A stretch of 64,000 nt of DNA from NCBI GenBank assembly GCA_021775095.1, contig JAJFII010000017.1, positions 1-64,000 of the forward strand, in the 5' to 3' direction. The DNA is from Rhodospirillales bacterium. Its GTDB lineage: Bacteria; Pseudomonadota; Alphaproteobacteria; Rhodospirillales; Casp-alpha2. The notes below the pieces were generated by a model. The model was not told the origin of the DNA. It did not search any database and was given only the letters and a program-made list of their open reading frames with translations. This document shows positions 36,463 through 44,919 of the stretch, one piece after another. Position 1 is the stretch's first letter, and each line of letters opens with the position of its first letter. The position numbers and the translations under genes were made by a program.

Positions 36463-37233
36463 TCAGACGCTGTAAGCATAACTCTCGCCGGCGTCGATCG
36501 GCACACAACTCCCGGCCATCATCGATGCCCCCGGCCCCGTTAGTAGAAAAATCAAAGGCAGCAATTCTCCTGCCTCAGCCATGTCGCCACGTGGCAAGCG
36601 ATCGCGGATAAACGTATCCATGACCTGTTTGTCGCCGCGATCAATCATTCTCTGCCAGCTATTGTTCGGCGCGGTAAATGCGCCTGGAAGAATGCCCGAG
36701 ACAATAACTTTTGAGTTCGCCAATTGGCGTCCTAGGCTTTTTACATAGGCAGCGACCGCCGCCTTCACGGTATTGTACCCGACGCTTCCAATCGCTTCCT
36801 TTGAAGTGGTTGACCCGACATGAACCGCGTATCCACCATGTCCAGCTTGCATATCTGGAATAAGTAACCGGTTGATTTCTGCCGCGGCAGCAAGGTTCAC
36901 CCGATATAGGGTTTCAAATTCGTCCCACCCGAGAAGCGGTTCCCGCATACCGAACCCTCCGCCCGCGCAATGGAGAAGTACGTCGGCAACGCCGAAGGTG
37001 CTTTGAAAACGATCGACGATGATCTCGACGCCTGAGGTTTCGGCCAGGTTGGCGGGGCAGGCAACGTGCCTTTCTGGTTCAGGCAAAGAAGACAATAACG
37101 CATCAAGCAAGTCCGCGCTTCGCGCTGTGGCGAAAACGCGCGCTCCTGCCTCTGCGTAGGCACGGGCGCAAACCTGCCCCAGTCCCTTGGAAGCACCTGT
37201 TACCAGGACTTTCTTTCCCGCGTAATGGTTCAT
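36463..37233 (-). CDS. Short-chain dehydrogenase/reductase
   Basis: 256 residues, classical SDR. The cofactor site is VTGASKGLGQ (12-20), with LHCAGGGFG in the NNAG position, HVGSTTSKE as the catalytic serine region and YNTVKAAV as the Tyr-x3-Lys pair. The end matches the substrate-loop pattern (GSCVPIDAGESYAYSV). It would reduce or oxidise a hydroxyl on a sugar or related intermediate of the island. Follows the LIC12192-type gene by about 65 bases. Confidence 0.9.
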   Translation of the reverse strand: MNHYAGKKVLVTGASKGLGQVCARAYAEAGARVFATARSADLLDALLSSLPEPERHVACPANLAETSGVEIIVDRFQSTFGVADVLLHCAGGGFGMREPLLGWDEFETLYRVNLAAAAEINRLLIPDMQAGHGGYAVHVGSTTSKEAIGSVGYNTVKAAVAAYVKSLGRQLANSKVIVSGILPGAFTAPNNSWQRMIDRGDKQVMDTFIRDRLPRGDMAEAGELLPLIFLLTGPGASMMAGSCVPIDAGESYAYSV

Positions 37234-37298
37234 GAGTTGCCAGTCCCAGCGATAGAGATACCACGCCCGGTGCGACCGATTGCCGGTTCTGTCACGAT

Positions 37299-37790
37299 CT
37301 AATCCTTGGCGTCATTAGACTGGTCGAAATTTGCTGGCTGACGTATTTCAGTTCCATTTGGTAAGGGTGCCTCGCGCATCATTCGGTATAGGTCGTCATA
37401 GCATTCAATCTCGGCATGCTTAAGGGAACTGGTATTTCGGAACGCTTGCGCGTTGCGGAATGCTTGACCCAGAAAATTTCGGCCGGTCCCGACCAAGTTC
37501 TCCAGAATGAAATGAAATTCGACATTCTCAAGGTTATCAATCAAGCGCTCCATGTCTTCCGGTTTATGTGGCAGTTGGAGAAAGGAACAGAGAAGGATAC
37601 GGTCCAGCGACCAATGCTTGGAAATCCACTGGGTGGTCAACAGGGCATCAGAAAAAATCGGTTCCGGGATCACCGTATCAACGGTCAACCCTTGTTCGCG
37701 CGCATAGGCATTGGTGAAAACGTTCTGCAAACGGTGGGGGACGACCCACGGACCAAATGTTGGGTCGCCGCTGATAACCGCTGTACTCAT
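37299..37790 (-). CDS. Sporadic carbohydrate cluster protein, LIC12192-like
   Basis: 163 residues. The pattern FGPWVVPHRLQNVFTNAYAR, then a PEP-containing strand and LLCSFLQLP, fits the small family named after Leptospira LIC12192. That family is found patchily in surface-carbohydrate loci, next to a dedicated 2-oxoglutarate oxygenase. The biochemical role is unknown. Its ATG overlaps the stop of the upstream oxygenase gene by four bases, as expected for the pair. Family assignment is from memory of the sequence pattern. Confidence 0.65.
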   Translation of the reverse strand: MSTAVISGDPTFGPWVVPHRLQNVFTNAYAREQGLTVDTVIPEPIFSDALLTTQWISKHWSLDRILLCSFLQLPHKPEDMERLIDNLENVEFHFILENLVGTGRNFLGQAFRNAQAFRNTSSLKHAEIECYDDLYRMMREAPLPNGTEIRQPANFDQSNDAKD

Positions 37791-38566
37791 GACGTGATAC
37801 CCGCAGGCACCGCAGCTTTCGGAACATCATAACAGGAAAAATAATCCGAAGTCCTGAGATGTAATGGCAGGTTGCGGCTCTGAAAACGGGTGTTGAAACA
37901 GATGCGCGCCCGTTCGGTCTCGTTGGTCACGCTGCCATGCAGGCAGAAAGGGCTGAAAACCAAACCCTGTCCGTACGTCATTCGTGCAAAGACACGTTTT
38001 TCCATGCGGGGCGCGTTCATCGCCAATATATCACCACCCATAACCCTGCCATTCCTTCGTTCAGCGTTCATTATCTCCATCGAGGTTTCCTGGTCGATAA
38101 TCCACACCCCAGTATCATCATCAAGGTCGTGTATGGGAACCCATAGGGTGACAGTATACGGAGAAATCCCTGACATACTGTCAAAGTGGGACAGAGACGG
38201 CAAATATCGGTTGTTTTCCCGCCCTCCAGGTGGGGCGGGTACATTGAGGGTCATATGGGCGCGACGTTGCAGGAAAACCTCGTTGCCGGAGAGGCCAGAG
38301 ATGGTACCCGGAAAGGCACAAGCAAGAATCTCCGACGCCTCAACGTATGAATGTGACTTGATCGTGTTGATTTTGTCTTCTGTGAGTAAATGCATAGTGC
38401 GGCGCAGGGACTCTATTTCGCTCGTCGCATTTTTCTCGCCACTGATATCGTCAACTGAATGCAGAATTAGATTGTTCAGTCCGCGCAAATTATCCGGATG
38501 ATCGGCATCCACGATGGCCCAGCCTCTACCCCGAAATATGTCCTCGAAAAGCGCGTTGACGCTCAT
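37787..38566 (-). CDS. 2OG-Fe(II) oxygenase of sporadic carbohydrate cluster type
   Basis: About 259 residues. Iron ligands are visible as LPSLSHFDSMSG (His-x-Asp) and FCLHGSVTNE, and the ARICFNTRF arginines would bind 2-oxoglutarate. The ATG at 38566 lies directly after a GGAGGGG run; the upstream TTG is less likely. Overlaps the LIC12192-like gene and probably works with it to oxidise a sugar. This is the third dioxygenase of the island. Confidence 0.78.
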   Translation of the reverse strand: MSVNALFEDIFRGRGWAIVDADHPDNLRGLNNLILHSVDDISGEKNATSEIESLRRTMHLLTEDKINTIKSHSYVEASEILACAFPGTISGLSGNEVFLQRRAHMTLNVPAPPGGRENNRYLPSLSHFDSMSGISPYTVTLWVPIHDLDDDTGVWIIDQETSMEIMNAERRNGRVMGGDILAMNAPRMEKRVFARMTYGQGLVFSPFCLHGSVTNETERARICFNTRFQSRNLPLHLRTSDYFSCYDVPKAAVPAGITS

Positions 38567-38593
38567 CCCCTCCGTCCCTTCCAAAACATCCCA

Positions 38594-39799
38594 TTATCCA
38601 ATTTTAGTCACCGCGATGAAGCACTGGTCTCGACCAAAAAAGGGGGCGAAATCTACCATACCGCCAATATCGTCGGCGGTTAATTCGGCTTCGGCGAGCC
38701 ATAGCCCGGCCTCGGATATCGCTCGTACCGCAGCTGGTGCATCGTCGCCAAGATTTTCAGCAATTTTAGCAAGGATTGGAGCGATGTGAGTTTTAAAAGA
38801 CCCATGGCCACCGGCTTCGTGATCATGTCCGGCTTTGGCGAGTTCTAGAAACAGGCGTTCGAGACGGTGGTTCAGATTCGGACTGCGCGGCACTCCTTGC
38901 AAGCGATAGTCGACCAAATTGTGGGAAACGGTATCAAGATGGTCGAGGAAGCGGCGATTGTCGTCGATCGCGTCGCCATGAATAGACTTGTACCAACGCC
39001 AGTCGGTAATGATCCTGGGAACCGAACCCATCACCTGAAACGCCGGTCCGAGGGTGTCGATCGCCCAGCGTGGGGAGAGCAGTCCCGGGTACACATGCGG
39101 ATTAAGCAGGTTATCTTGTACCCAATGGCTTTTGTAACGCGACATTTGTTTTAGCGTCGAGAGATGCGGGTCGAAGGCTTCGAGCAGGATCTCCGTGTTC
39201 TGTTCCAACCCGAATTTCGGGTTGGTGAGACGCATAGCCAGCAAACGGCGCAGCAATGCGGCCCCTCCGGCGATAGGTGACATGAAAGTAAAAACAAGCA
39301 CGCCATCGTCAGCAACCATCTGCGAGAGCTTTTTGAGCAGACGGAGTTCATAGAGATTGCCACCAAGCCAACCTTCACATATGACCACGTCGTATCGAGC
39401 ATCAGGAGAGAAATCCTCAAGCTTGCTGCGGATCAGGGTCGGCGTGGTATGGGACACATTTAGGTCATCGTATAGAGTTTGGATATCGCGCTGAGCAGTT
39501 GGATTGGGTTCCACCAGATCGAGACTGGTGGGCAGGCGTGAGGCTAGATATAGGCTATTGTGGCCGGAACCAGGTGCCATCTCCAATACCCGCCGGGCCT
39601 TGATGAAACCAGGTGGCAATCCAAGCATGCGGTACAGATTCTGGCGAATTTCGAAATGCCTGCGGAGATCGGATATATCCTGATGGACCGGAGATATTCC
39701 CTCTTCCATATAGTATTCAAGTTCGCTGCTCTGATGTTCAGCCGAATCCCAAATCGGTTGGCTGGGCATTTCGAGTTTAGAAGAATGGGGTCGGGTCAA
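38594..39799 (-). CDS. SAM-dependent methyltransferase (surface sugar type)
   Basis: 401 residues. The methyltransferase core has motif I ARRVLEMAPGSGHNSLYLAS and acidic end LDLVEPNP. The C-terminal ~200 residues are helical and hydrophobic in parts. The TTG at 39799 is chosen because the truncated paralogue at 13696 keeps the same N-terminus (start followed by TRP) and begins with GTG there; ATG 39769 is the alternative. First gene of the right-hand minus-strand run, 27 bases before the oxygenase gene. Probably methylates a sugar of the surface glycan. Confidence 0.78.
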   Translation of the reverse strand: MTRPHSSKLEMPSQPIWDSAEHQSSELEYYMEEGISPVHQDISDLRRHFEIRQNLYRMLGLPPGFIKARRVLEMAPGSGHNSLYLASRLPTSLDLVEPNPTAQRDIQTLYDDLNVSHTTPTLIRSKLEDFSPDARYDVVICEGWLGGNLYELRLLKKLSQMVADDGVLVFTFMSPIAGGAALLRRLLAMRLTNPKFGLEQNTEILLEAFDPHLSTLKQMSRYKSHWVQDNLLNPHVYPGLLSPRWAIDTLGPAFQVMGSVPRIITDWRWYKSIHGDAIDDNRRFLDHLDTVSHNLVDYRLQGVPRSPNLNHRLERLFLELAKAGHDHEAGGHGSFKTHIAPILAKIAENLGDDAPAAVRAISEAGLWLAEAELTADDIGGMVDFAPFFGRDQCFIAVTKIG

Positions 39800-40142
39800 A
39801 ATTTGCTGTTCCCATGCGAACGAATGTTATGTGTCAAAAACACTGTACTATTGTCTATAATAGCAAAAAAGGATAATCCAATTTCCCGAATAAAATAGCT
39901 AAACATTGACGGTGTTTTTGGATACTCGGATGGGCGCCTATTGATCGCCGCGAGATCTCTTTGGTGTGCGAAAATTTACGATGATTGCAATAACGCCTGG
40001 AGCAAGTTGGCCGGGGCCAGGCCGTCCTCAACGGGCGACGGAAAGCAACAAAATGGCACAAAAAGTCTGACACTTTCCAAACCCGTTAGACTTCGTTGAC
40101 AGGTGTTCTCTTTTCAGGGCATTGGAAAGTCGGGGTTTGAAA
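39800..40142. other. Gene-free stretch between island and tRNA-Arg
   Basis: About 340 bases immediately 3' of the tRNA-Arg gene. No integrase, transposase or other gene is recognised. Minus-strand frames here are broken by stops. Confidence 0.5.
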
Positions 40143-40219
40143 TGGCGGACCCGGAGAGATTCGAACTCCCGGCCCCTTGATTCGTAGTCAAGTACTCTAT
40201 CCAGCTGAGCTACGGGTCC
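40143..40219 (-). tRNA. tRNA-Arg (anticodon ACG)
   Basis: 77 bases on the minus strand. The acceptor arms GGACCCG and CGGGTCC pair fully, discriminator G is followed by encoded CCA (3' end at 40143). The D-arm GCTCAGCTGGATAGAGT, the anticodon arm CTTGA-CTACGAA-TCAAG with anticodon ACG, and the T-arm CGGGAGTTCGAATCTCTCCG region are intact. Its 3' side faces the carbohydrate island. Confidence 0.95.
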
Positions 40220-40683
40220 GTTTATTTTCAAACACTTATGCCCTGGTACCCTGATGGCACCCCGACGGTTGAGCCTGATTTTAGTTCCGGCTAGGATCGG
40301 CTCCTATCCTAGCTTTCGTTTTGCCCCCCAAAATTGACGCGTCTGATTTGTCGTCAGACGCCCTATCCAATTGAGTTCCGGGCACAGAGGAAACCGAATT
40401 CGCGGTAGCGCAAAACCCCTGTTGGGGCGTTCCTGAGGTTGGCGGAACCTACTAAACGGCACCGGGCTTGGCAAGGGCCGATATTTAACTATTTTTTTGT
40501 CGCATAACCCACGGAAAAGACTTATAAAAATCTAATCTTGTCGGCGGCGCGGGCATTGAGTAGTATCTCCTGAAATAAAAGGGGAGACATTGGGTCCTCA
40601 GTTGATTCATAATAGGGATCAGTCAGCGGGTCTGGGTCGAGGGATCAAGGGGCTCGAGTGGGGGCTCATCAAAGTAAAAGGTT
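40220..40683. other. Region between tRNA-Arg and the lipoprotein gene
   Basis: About 460 bases holding the second tRNA-like repeat near its left end and the upstream region of the lipoprotein gene. No protein gene is supported. Confidence 0.55.
40279..40395 (-). repeat. tRNA-like repeat, copy B (right edge of island)
   Basis: On the minus strand it reads ACTCAATTGGATAGGGC (D-arm-like), then GTCTGACGACAAATCAGAC (anticodon-arm-like), a long variable part, and a hairpin with arms GCTAGGAT / ATCCTAGC around AGGAGCCG. Position 33 is G as in copy A, and the T-loop is absent. The 5' half also resembles the intact tRNA-Arg 60 bases away. Same orientation as copy A, about 28 kb apart. Confidence 0.6.
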
Positions 40684-41859
40684 ATGGAGCGCATGGTTTC
40701 TAATGGATTTCGGAGTTTGCTCGTCGGTGCTCTAGTTATGTTGCCAGCGTGTTCCTTCACGGAAGATTCGCTGTGGCCTTCCTTTACGGCGGATGATCCC
40801 GCTGGCAGCGATACCCTGACAGCCGACGCCGCTGCCGACGCAGAACAAGACGATGCAGGGCAGCCCATGGACGCTCCGGTGGCCAGCGCTCAACCAGCCC
40901 TGGGCACCAGTACCTTCGTCCCTCCTGGGGTGACCGATGGCCAGGAAACCGGTACCTTCGTTGGTAAAAAAGTCGTCGAATTGCGCCAGGAATTACAACG
41001 TCTGCAGGGCCAGATTTCCAGTCATAACGGCCAGTTACAACAATTGCGCGGACAACTGGTGGCCAATTCCCAGCGCTACCACGGCACCATTGCTGCGGTC
41101 AACGCCCGCCTGCAGGTCGGCACGACCCCGGGCAATCCGATTTTGGTGCAACAGTTCACCAGCGCCCAGGCCGACCTCGACCGCCTGTCCCAGGACGTGG
41201 CGTCGATGAATTCCCTGTCCGGCAACATCGGCAACAGCTCGACCATGTCGGCGTTTTTGGCGGAGTCGGCAAAAGCCGCGTTTTCCGTGTCCGGTGCCAT
41301 TGACGCCGATCACCGCCAACTGGCCATTTTGGAAGATGAAGTCAATCGCACCGACGTACTGATTGACCGTCTGCTCAAAGAAGTCAGCAACGACGTGCGC
41401 CGTCAGACCAATTATGTCTCGACGGAACGGGCCAATCTGAATTTACTGTCGACCGGCATCCGGTCCGGTGAAATTTATGGCGGCAGCCTGATGAACATTG
41501 CTATGGCCAATTCGGCCGGTGGCGGGGTTTCGGCCGGCTCGGCGATTAATACGTCGGGCAAACGGCCGTTGATTGTGATCCGCTTTGATCGGGCCGACGT
41601 ACCCTATCAGCAAGCCCTCTATAATTCGGTCAGCAAAGTTCTGGAGCAGCGCCCCAATGCGGTTTTTGACTTGGTCGCCGTTGCTCCGGCTTCCGGCGGT
41701 CAGGCCCGGGTTTCCCTGAATTCCAACAAAGCCCGTCGCCATTCGGAGAACGTTTTGCGGTCATTGATCGAAATGGGACTGCCGCCGGCCCGGATTGCGG
41801 TCTCCGCCCGGACCATGGTCCAGGCCCGAACCAATGAAGTGCATCTGTATCTGCGCTGA
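40684..41859 (+). CDS. Lipoprotein with coiled coil and OmpA-like C-terminus
   Basis: 391 residues. A short signal peptide ends in the lipobox LPAC (LLVGALVMLPACS), so it should be lipidated. An acidic, alanine-rich linker follows. Residues ~90-260 are long helices rich in Q and L (VVELRQELQRLQGQISSHN). The final ~110 residues resemble an OmpA-type peptidoglycan-binding fold (RPLIVIRFDRADVPYQQALY, ending ARTNEVHLYLR). A role in linking outer membrane and cell wall is inferred. Ends just before a strong terminator. Confidence 0.78.
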   Translation: MERMVSNGFRSLLVGALVMLPACSFTEDSLWPSFTADDPAGSDTLTADAAADAEQDDAGQPMDAPVASAQPALGTSTFVPPGVTDGQETGTFVGKKVVELRQELQRLQGQISSHNGQLQQLRGQLVANSQRYHGTIAAVNARLQVGTTPGNPILVQQFTSAQADLDRLSQDVASMNSLSGNIGNSSTMSAFLAESAKAAFSVSGAIDADHRQLAILEDEVNRTDVLIDRLLKEVSNDVRRQTNYVSTERANLNLLSTGIRSGEIYGGSLMNIAMANSAGGGVSAGSAINTSGKRPLIVIRFDRADVPYQQALYNSVSKVLEQRPNAVFDLVAVAPASGGQARVSLNSNKARRHSENVLRSLIEMGLPPARIAVSARTMVQARTNEVHLYLR

Positions 41860-41880
41860 GACGGCAGACATTAAATAGTT

Positions 41881-41912
41881 AAAAAACCGACGCCCCGGCG
41901 TCGGTTTTTTTT
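41881..41912 (+). terminator. Rho-independent terminator
   Basis: AAAAAA, then the stem CCGACGC / GCGTCGG with a CCCG loop, then eight T. It can act in both directions and closes the lipoprotein gene before gpt. Confidence 0.92.
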
Positions 41913-41992
41913 ATCAAATTCAGGGCCCAGGCAATTGCGTCGGGCGGCGGTATCGGTTCTAATCCGAAACCATTTTTTAGGGGAGAACCGTA

Positions 41993-42487
41993 ATGGCCGA
42001 GGTGCGTGATGACCTTTTTGACCACATTGTATCGTGGGCGGAAGTCCACCGGGATTCGAAATATCTGGTCCGAAAACTGATGCCGCACGGCCCCTGGAAA
42101 GGGGTCATTGCCCTGACCCGTGGCGGCCTGGTCCCGGCCGCCATCATCGCTCGGGAAATGGAAATCCGGGTCGTCGATACCCTTTGTATCACGACCTACG
42201 ATGATCAGGTCCAGGGCACCCTGGAAGTCCTGAAAGTCCCCGATCAGGCCGTCGCCGAAGAAGGCGAGGGCTGGCTGCTGATCGATGATCTGGTGGATAC
42301 GGGAACCACTGCCAAAGAAGCCCTGCGGCTGTTGCCGAAGGCGCATTTTGCAACGGTTTATGCCAAACCCCAGGGATTGCCCTATGTGAACACCTACTCA
42401 CACGATGTGGAACAGGACGTCTGGGTCTTTTTCCCGTGGGATACGGAAATCCAATATGTCAAACCGCTGGCCGATAACGGCAGATAA
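41993..42487 (+). CDS. gpt: Xanthine(-guanine) phosphoribosyltransferase
   Basis: Purine salvage enzyme converting xanthine, guanine or hypoxanthine with PRPP to the nucleotide. 164 residues, close to E. coli Gpt, with the same order of motifs: LMPHGPWKGVIALTRGGLVP, the PRPP site LLIDDLVDTGTTA and PKAHFATVYAKPQG. A GGGGAG precedes the ATG. The stop codon overlaps a 25-codon open frame leading to the next gene. Confidence 0.95.
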   Translation: MAEVRDDLFDHIVSWAEVHRDSKYLVRKLMPHGPWKGVIALTRGGLVPAAIIAREMEIRVVDTLCITTYDDQVQGTLEVLKVPDQAVAEEGEGWLLIDDLVDTGTTAKEALRLLPKAHFATVYAKPQGLPYVNTYSHDVEQDVWVFFPWDTEIQYVKPLADNGR

Positions 42488-42564
42488 TGCCATGGGCCCG
42501 ACCGTGGATTGACGCGATGTATCAGGTGCTTGAAGATCCGACCCGCAAACAGGAGTCCGCATGA
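42487..42564 (+). CDS. 25-residue open frame bridging gpt and the lactonase-like gene
   Basis: ATG overlaps the gpt stop (TAATG) and its own TGA overlaps the next ATG (ATGA), so it fills the 73-base gap exactly without leaving an untranslated base. The product would begin MPWARPWIDAMYQVLED. No homologue is recognised. It may be a translational coupling leader, a decayed gene end, or chance. CAGGAG inside it serves the following gene. Confidence 0.4.
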   Translation: MPWARPWIDAMYQVLEDPTRKQESA

Positions 42565-43367
42565 ATAATCCCGACATTTATGAGGTTTTTGCCGTTAAAT
42601 ATGCGCGCCATGAACGGACATCAGAACTGAACTTTATGGATCCGCCGGACATTCACGACGGCCCCATGCCAATTGATTATTTTGTCTGGGTCGCCCGCTC
42701 GGAAAACCGGACCTTTGTCGTCGATACGGGATTTAACGCAGCGACGGCGGCCCAGCGCGGCCGGGATATCCTGCGCTGTCCGGTTGCCGCCCTGGGCTTG
42801 GTGGATGTCGACCCGACCGACGTGGAGGATGTCATCATCACCCATCTGCATTACGACCACGTGGGAAATTTTGATCTGTTCCCGAAGTGCCGGTTTCACC
42901 TGCAGGATGACGAAATGGCCTATGCGACGGGACGCTACATGCGCCATCGCCATTTCCGCACGCCCTTTGATGTGGAACATGTGACCGGCATGGTGCGGCA
43001 AGTCTACAAAGGGCGGGTGCAGTTTCATGACGGCGACGCCGATCTGGCAAGCGGTTTGTCGGTGCACAGAATAGGTGGCCATACTGCCGGTTTGCAGGCG
43101 GTTCGGGTATTTACCCAACGCGGCTGGGTGGTGCTGGCCTCCGATGCCAGCCACCTCTATGCCAATATGCAGCGGGAAAACCCCTATCCAATCATTTTTA
43201 AGGTCGATGAAATGCTTGAAGGCTACGATAAACTGAGACAATTGGCCGACAGCGACGACCATGTGATCCCGGGCCATGACCCTTTGGTTCTGGACTATTA
43301 CCCGGCCCCTTCGGAGGCCCTTGAAGGGGTCGTTGTGCGGCTCGACGTGGCCCCCATCAAGAAATGA
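42561..43367 (+). CDS. Metallo-beta-lactamase fold hydrolase, N-acyl homoserine lactonase-like
   Basis: 268 residues. The metal motif HLHYDH (His95, His97, Asp99, His100) in VIITHLHYDHVGN, later FHLQDDEM, GGHTAG, VVLASDASHLY and VIPGHDP, matches the AttM/AiiA lactonase group. It probably opens a lactone or related ester. Quorum quenching is only one option, since family members act on many substrates. CAGGAG lies eight bases before the ATG. Confidence 0.85.
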   Translation: MNNPDIYEVFAVKYARHERTSELNFMDPPDIHDGPMPIDYFVWVARSENRTFVVDTGFNAATAAQRGRDILRCPVAALGLVDVDPTDVEDVIITHLHYDHVGNFDLFPKCRFHLQDDEMAYATGRYMRHRHFRTPFDVEHVTGMVRQVYKGRVQFHDGDADLASGLSVHRIGGHTAGLQAVRVFTQRGWVVLASDASHLYANMQRENPYPIIFKVDEMLEGYDKLRQLADSDDHVIPGHDPLVLDYYPAPSEALEGVVVRLDVAPIKK

Positions 43368-43427
43368 AACCGCCCGGCGAGCCTGAGAACCCGGCTGTCG
43401 GCTGGGCCACCGCCCGAACCAACGCCG

Positions 43428-43901
43428 TTATTTGAGGTCGTTGAACTCTTTGTTCAGTGTGTAGTCGGTCGAGGAAACATGTTCCTCCATGCCACCGGTG
43501 CGCCGTTTCAAATCCTCAAATTTGCGGTTTAAATCGGAAAAATCGAAGTCATCTTCGTGGTAGGCCGCATCCGCTGCCGCCTGTTCGGCGTAGGCCGCCC
43601 GATGGCGCATGTTGTCAAATCCGCGTTTGGATTTTTCGAATGCCGTGCCAAAAAAGTCATCGTATTTGGCCGGGTTTCGGACCCAATGGGCAGCCACCAG
43701 AAAGACAATGAGGGCGAAAAACCCAGTGAACATGAACAGCAGGATAAAACCAATTACGACAAATTTGGCAGAAATATTAAAGGCCGCCGCCAGGCCACGA
43801 ATGGTGCGTTTGATAAAACCGGGGGGTTTTATATAGGCCCCGGCTTTAGCGGCATCAAAATGATGGTGATGGTGGTGGTGATAGTGATTTTTGGGGTGCA
43901 T
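43428..43901 (-). CDS. pspC: PspC-like envelope stress membrane protein with poly-His N-terminus
   Basis: 157 residues. The N-terminus has seven consecutive histidines (NHYHHHHHHHFD). Residues ~29-78 match a diverged PspC domain (GLAAAFNISAKFVVIGFIL, FTGFFALIVFLVAAHWV) with one or two membrane helices, and a charged cytoplasmic tail of about 80 residues follows. Third gene of the psp operon; its ATG overlaps the pspB stop as TAATG. The position supports PspC more strongly than the sequence does. The histidine run could bind metal ions. Confidence 0.72.
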   Translation of the reverse strand: MHPKNHYHHHHHHHFDAAKAGAYIKPPGFIKRTIRGLAAAFNISAKFVVIGFILLFMFTGFFALIVFLVAAHWVRNPAKYDDFFGTAFEKSKRGFDNMRHRAAYAEQAAADAAYHEDDFDFSDLNRKFEDLKRRTGGMEEHVSSTDYTLNKEFNDLK

Positions 43902-44149
43902 TACTTTTGCCTCCAGTTGGGTGCCTGGGCGTCAAGGATGGTTTCCAGGGCGCGAATCCGGTCCTCTAAAGAAACCGCCGTCGCCCGCAAATTTAAAAGT
44001 TCCTGGCGGTTGACCACGGTTTCGCCGTCCCCGGCACCGGCTTTCTTCATCATTTTCCATTTGGTCATATAGTGAAACAGGATCCAGATCGGCATAACAA
44101 CCGACAGGAAAATGATGAGGGGGACATTTAAAAAACTGAGAAATTCCAT
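43901..44149 (-). CDS. pspB: Phage shock protein B
   Basis: 82 residues with one N-terminal membrane helix (VPLIIFLSVVMPIWILFHY), a basic stretch (TKWKMMKKAG) and a C-terminal coiled coil (LRATAVSLEDRIRALETIL), the PspB layout. With PspC it senses membrane stress and relieves PspA inhibition of PspF. Lies 40 bases after pspA. Confidence 0.9.
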   Translation of the reverse strand: MEFLSFLNVPLIIFLSVVMPIWILFHYMTKWKMMKKAGAGDGETVVNRQELLNLRATAVSLEDRIRALETILDAQAPNWRQK

Positions 44150-44189
44150 AACCGCGTCCGTTTAATTCAGTGAACCGAAATCAAAATAT

Positions 44190-44864
44190 TTAGGATTTAC
44201 CCTGCTTTTTAGCAAGCTCGGCTTTCATCTGCGCCAACTCGTCGACAATGGCGCTTTCTGCGGCCAGTTCGGAGAACTCATCATCCAGGGTGCGCGTTTT
44301 GCCCAGGTCATAAACTTCGGCGTCGGCCTCCAGTTCGTCAATGCGACGCTCCAGTCCCGAATAGCGCTCCATGGCGTCATCAACCCGGCCATCGTGCAGG
44401 GTTTGGCGTATCTTAACCCGCTTTTTCGCCGTATTCATGCGAATTTCGATGCCTTTCTTTTTGCCTTTCGCCTCGTCCAGTTTGGACTGCAGTTGTCCCA
44501 AGTCACCGTTATATTTTTCAATGGCCTGATCGACCCCGGACAATTCCTGACGCAGGGCGGCCGCCTGTTCGGACAATTTATTTTTTGCGATCAAAGCACC
44601 TTTTGCCAGATCTTCCCGATCCTTGCGCAGGGCATATTCAGCTTTCTCCTGCCAATCGAGGGCGGCGCCGTCGAGTTTTTCAAGGCGTTTATGAATCTCT
44701 TTTTTATCGGCGATGGCCTTCACGGCGGTTGAACGAACCTCAACCAATGTGTCTTCCATTTCCTGGATCATCAGCCGAATCATTTTTTCCGGGTCCTCGG
44801 CCTTATCGAGCAATGCGTTGATGTTGGACTGCACAATGTCAGTTAATCGTGAAAATATCGTCAT
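44190..44864 (-). CDS. pspA: Phage shock protein A
   Basis: 224-residue PspA/IM30 protein: FSRLTDIVQSNINALLDKAE at the N-terminus with the amphipathic helix, then continuous coiled coil. It binds stressed inner membrane and inhibits PspF. GAGGA lies before the ATG. The gene is preceded by a consensus sigma-54 promoter and faces away from pspF. Confidence 0.96.
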   Translation of the reverse strand: MTIFSRLTDIVQSNINALLDKAEDPEKMIRLMIQEMEDTLVEVRSTAVKAIADKKEIHKRLEKLDGAALDWQEKAEYALRKDREDLAKGALIAKNKLSEQAAALRQELSGVDQAIEKYNGDLGQLQSKLDEAKGKKKGIEIRMNTAKKRVKIRQTLHDGRVDDAMERYSGLERRIDELEADAEVYDLGKTRTLDDEFSELAAESAIVDELAQMKAELAKKQGKS

Positions 44865-44904
44865 GTTATCCTCGGGGGTTTGTTGTCATCTGCAAACCCA
44901 TAAC

Positions 44905-44919
44905 GCAACAGCCGTGCCA
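44905..44919 (-). promoter_or_regulatory. Sigma-54 promoter of the psp operon
   Basis: Minus-strand TGGCAC-GGCTG-TTGC, an exact -24/-12 element, 41 bases upstream of the pspA ATG. The AT-rich DNA between it and pspF would hold the PspF activator sites. Confidence 0.93.

Noticed and set aside
40028-40231. 67-codon minus-strand frame reading GPVAQLDRVLDYESRGREF
   Set aside because: This is the familiar false reading through a tRNA-Arg gene; the tRNA at 40143-40219 explains it.
12121-40683. CRISPR array or prophage within the island
   Set aside because: No regularly spaced repeats and no phage structural, integrase or cas genes were seen.
40220-40683. Second functional tRNA beside tRNA-Arg
   Set aside because: The tRNA-like sequence lacks U33, a T-loop and a pairing acceptor 3' strand, so it cannot be a working tRNA.
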